From contig JAJYCH010000295.1 of the NCBI GenBank assembly GCA_021778575.1, forward strand, positions 1 through 6,319: a stretch of 6,319 bases of DNA. The letters are read 5' to 3'. The notes under the pieces are model-generated. The model searched no databases, was not told the origin of the DNA, and saw nothing but the letters and a program-made list of their open reading frames with translations. Positions 6,201 to 6,319 of the stretch are shown here, piece after piece; position 1 is the stretch's first letter; the number at the start of each line of letters is the position of its first letter. Source of the DNA: Planctomycetota bacterium (lineage in GTDB: Bacteria; Planctomycetota; Planctomycetia; Isosphaerales; Isosphaeraceae). Both the position numbers and the translations under genes were made by a program.

Positions 6201-6319
6201 CCGAGATAACCTTCGGCCCGGGGCTGCTCACCACGCTCCCAGCTTCGGGTGAAATTTTCGAGGACCGTATCGAGCGATTCCGGGCTCCGTCCCGAACGAG
6301 TAACCGGCTCGACCGATTT
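3275..6319 (-). CDS. Membrane-anchored Ser/Thr protein kinase with TPR-type C-terminal half (start lies beyond the right edge)
   Basis: The frame is open from base 6319 to the TGA at 3275-3277, giving 1014 visible residues, numbered here from 6319. Residues 15-90 form a planctomycete kinase pre-domain. The kinase domain spans about 114-425: Gly loop GRGAFARV (122-129), Lys145 in VVLK, a likely helix-C Glu153, catalytic loop HGDLKPSN (267-274), DFN (287-289) in place of DFG, APE (313-315), then 'DLYALGLLLLEALTG'. ATP-binding and catalytic residues are present, so activity is likely, although the HRD arginine is Gly. A basic patch (443-449, RKVRRRR) precedes one membrane helix (about 450-474), placing the kinase in the cytoplasm and the rest outside it. 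The C-terminal half (about 475-1014) holds TPR-like helical pairs, clearest at about 639-698, 716-742 and 804-848, for protein binding. Substrate unknown. The GTG at 5884 is not the start, since it directly follows the catalytic Lys codon. Confidence 0.93.
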   Translation of the reverse strand, partial: KSVEPVTRSGRSPESLDTVLENFTRSWERGEQPRAEGYLGVLTFEESAELIYHEYCLAEAADLQPDPAEYLRRFPDHERSLSRLFSLHGVFTASDLKGWSGPGELPSIGDEIGPYRLLRELGRGAFARVFLSEQADLDHRLVVLKVTTRLTAEPRLLARVRHVHIVEVLRHAEADNGALHLVCMPFLGGATLASVLEVRRLQGSRPRSGRDFLRDLDRVSAPEYPSTELARPAREILGGLSYAQSLAWLVARLAEALDHAHQRGVAHGDLKPSNVLLTADGNPLLLDFNLSVDWRDVGLGDAAEPGGTLAYMAPERLEAIAEGNPEWSRKAANLHRADLYALGLLLLEALTGQPPSVPHRRPGTPRELAAELAIPRRTLPASLGSSLDHSIPPALRSILGKCLAPDPLDRYVRGNELADDLDRWRSDRPLAFAAESRSSELTRKVRRRRAPLIALGLTLLMAVVVSCLASAVLQGSKRNQALDNYSTIIDRADSGVFGFRQGLWRGDELGEPIEVAARQLSRYNVLTDPDWRTRSAVQALPDRERDELEVWLFEQILRYARALGEAPESPESWKRGLALLDRTLQQVQSQPLQKERRVLLERLGQLDRSRFDPPVARLPNWMENYLAGIAAEPLHARQAMGLYLEALKERPDLFWGHYRTAIVACRINEYAEAGRHLQICCDRGPMNPALHALRASVLFSAARDMADQFKHDPFAQALLECDRALRIDPDFAPAYRIRAKILLVDSQLETVEGDLSRYAVLSRRAGPAATMSFQFRLLFPSESAHSPLSETGQCLARRILESNPDDRETRTYLARGLARTGLTREAIGEYDLVIEADPEHLEARYRRAEQLVAIDRLSAIEEFNRLIDHPRFEELFCTLPTALIGYHQVAVDLASRGKIVEALAVNERAMVHVNRSRALSETTLAIRDKFTKQEAFSPRGRTLFVFAWIHATALQTAGLAPDIRAEHHSKALGYLVQSFEICPLYRSTFFAKGPLFDEFRAEIDQRFGALNASR

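Overview
This GC-rich window looks like chromosomal DNA of a planctomycete, most likely in or near the Isosphaeraceae. Two things suggest this. One is a Ser/Thr kinase with the planctomycete layout: an acidic pre-domain with a 'YHEY...PDPAEYLRRFP' block, a kinase with DFN instead of DFG, one membrane segment, then TPR repeats. The other is a small protein whose N-terminus carries an 'SLERRLNPS' block like the LExR-type N-terminal motif of planctomycete surface proteins. The lineage is inferred; there is no rRNA or other marker here.

Layout, left to right. (1) Bases 1-1520, minus strand: the first 506 residues of a P1B-type heavy-metal ATPase of the ZntA/CadA (Zn/Cd/Pb) kind, running off the left edge, with a good ribosome binding site and a sigma70-like promoter. 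(2) Bases 1521-1780: a divergent intergenic region with a promoter for each side. On the plus side there is an inverted repeat at the predicted start site and a terminator-like hairpin in the leader. (3) Bases 1781-2401, plus strand: a PSP1-domain protein related to RicT/YaaT that ends in a Cys/Gly-rich repeat tail, followed by a terminator candidate. (4) Bases 2701-3042, plus strand: a 113-residue low-complexity protein with the LERR N-terminus, a Thr/Ser-rich stretch and a six-residue DPTAPx repeat. (5) Bases 3043-3274: a convergent intergenic region with a long palindrome that has two mutually exclusive folds, an imperfect flanking inverted repeat, and a probable bidirectional terminator. 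(6) Bases 3275-6319, minus strand: a 1014-residue part of a membrane-anchored Ser/Thr kinase with a TPR-type C-terminal half, whose true start lies beyond the right edge.

The genes do not form an operon. The ATPase and PSP1 genes diverge, the PSP1 and LERR genes are in line but about 300 bases apart, and the LERR and kinase genes converge. No shared pathway can be read from the sequence. There is no sign of CRISPR, tRNA, rRNA, transposase or phage genes, and I see no clearly new multi-gene system. The most unusual points are the Cys-rich tail of the PSP1 protein, the HP-to-HV change in the ATPase, the tiny repeat protein, and the hairpins at 1664-1728 and 3084-3203.
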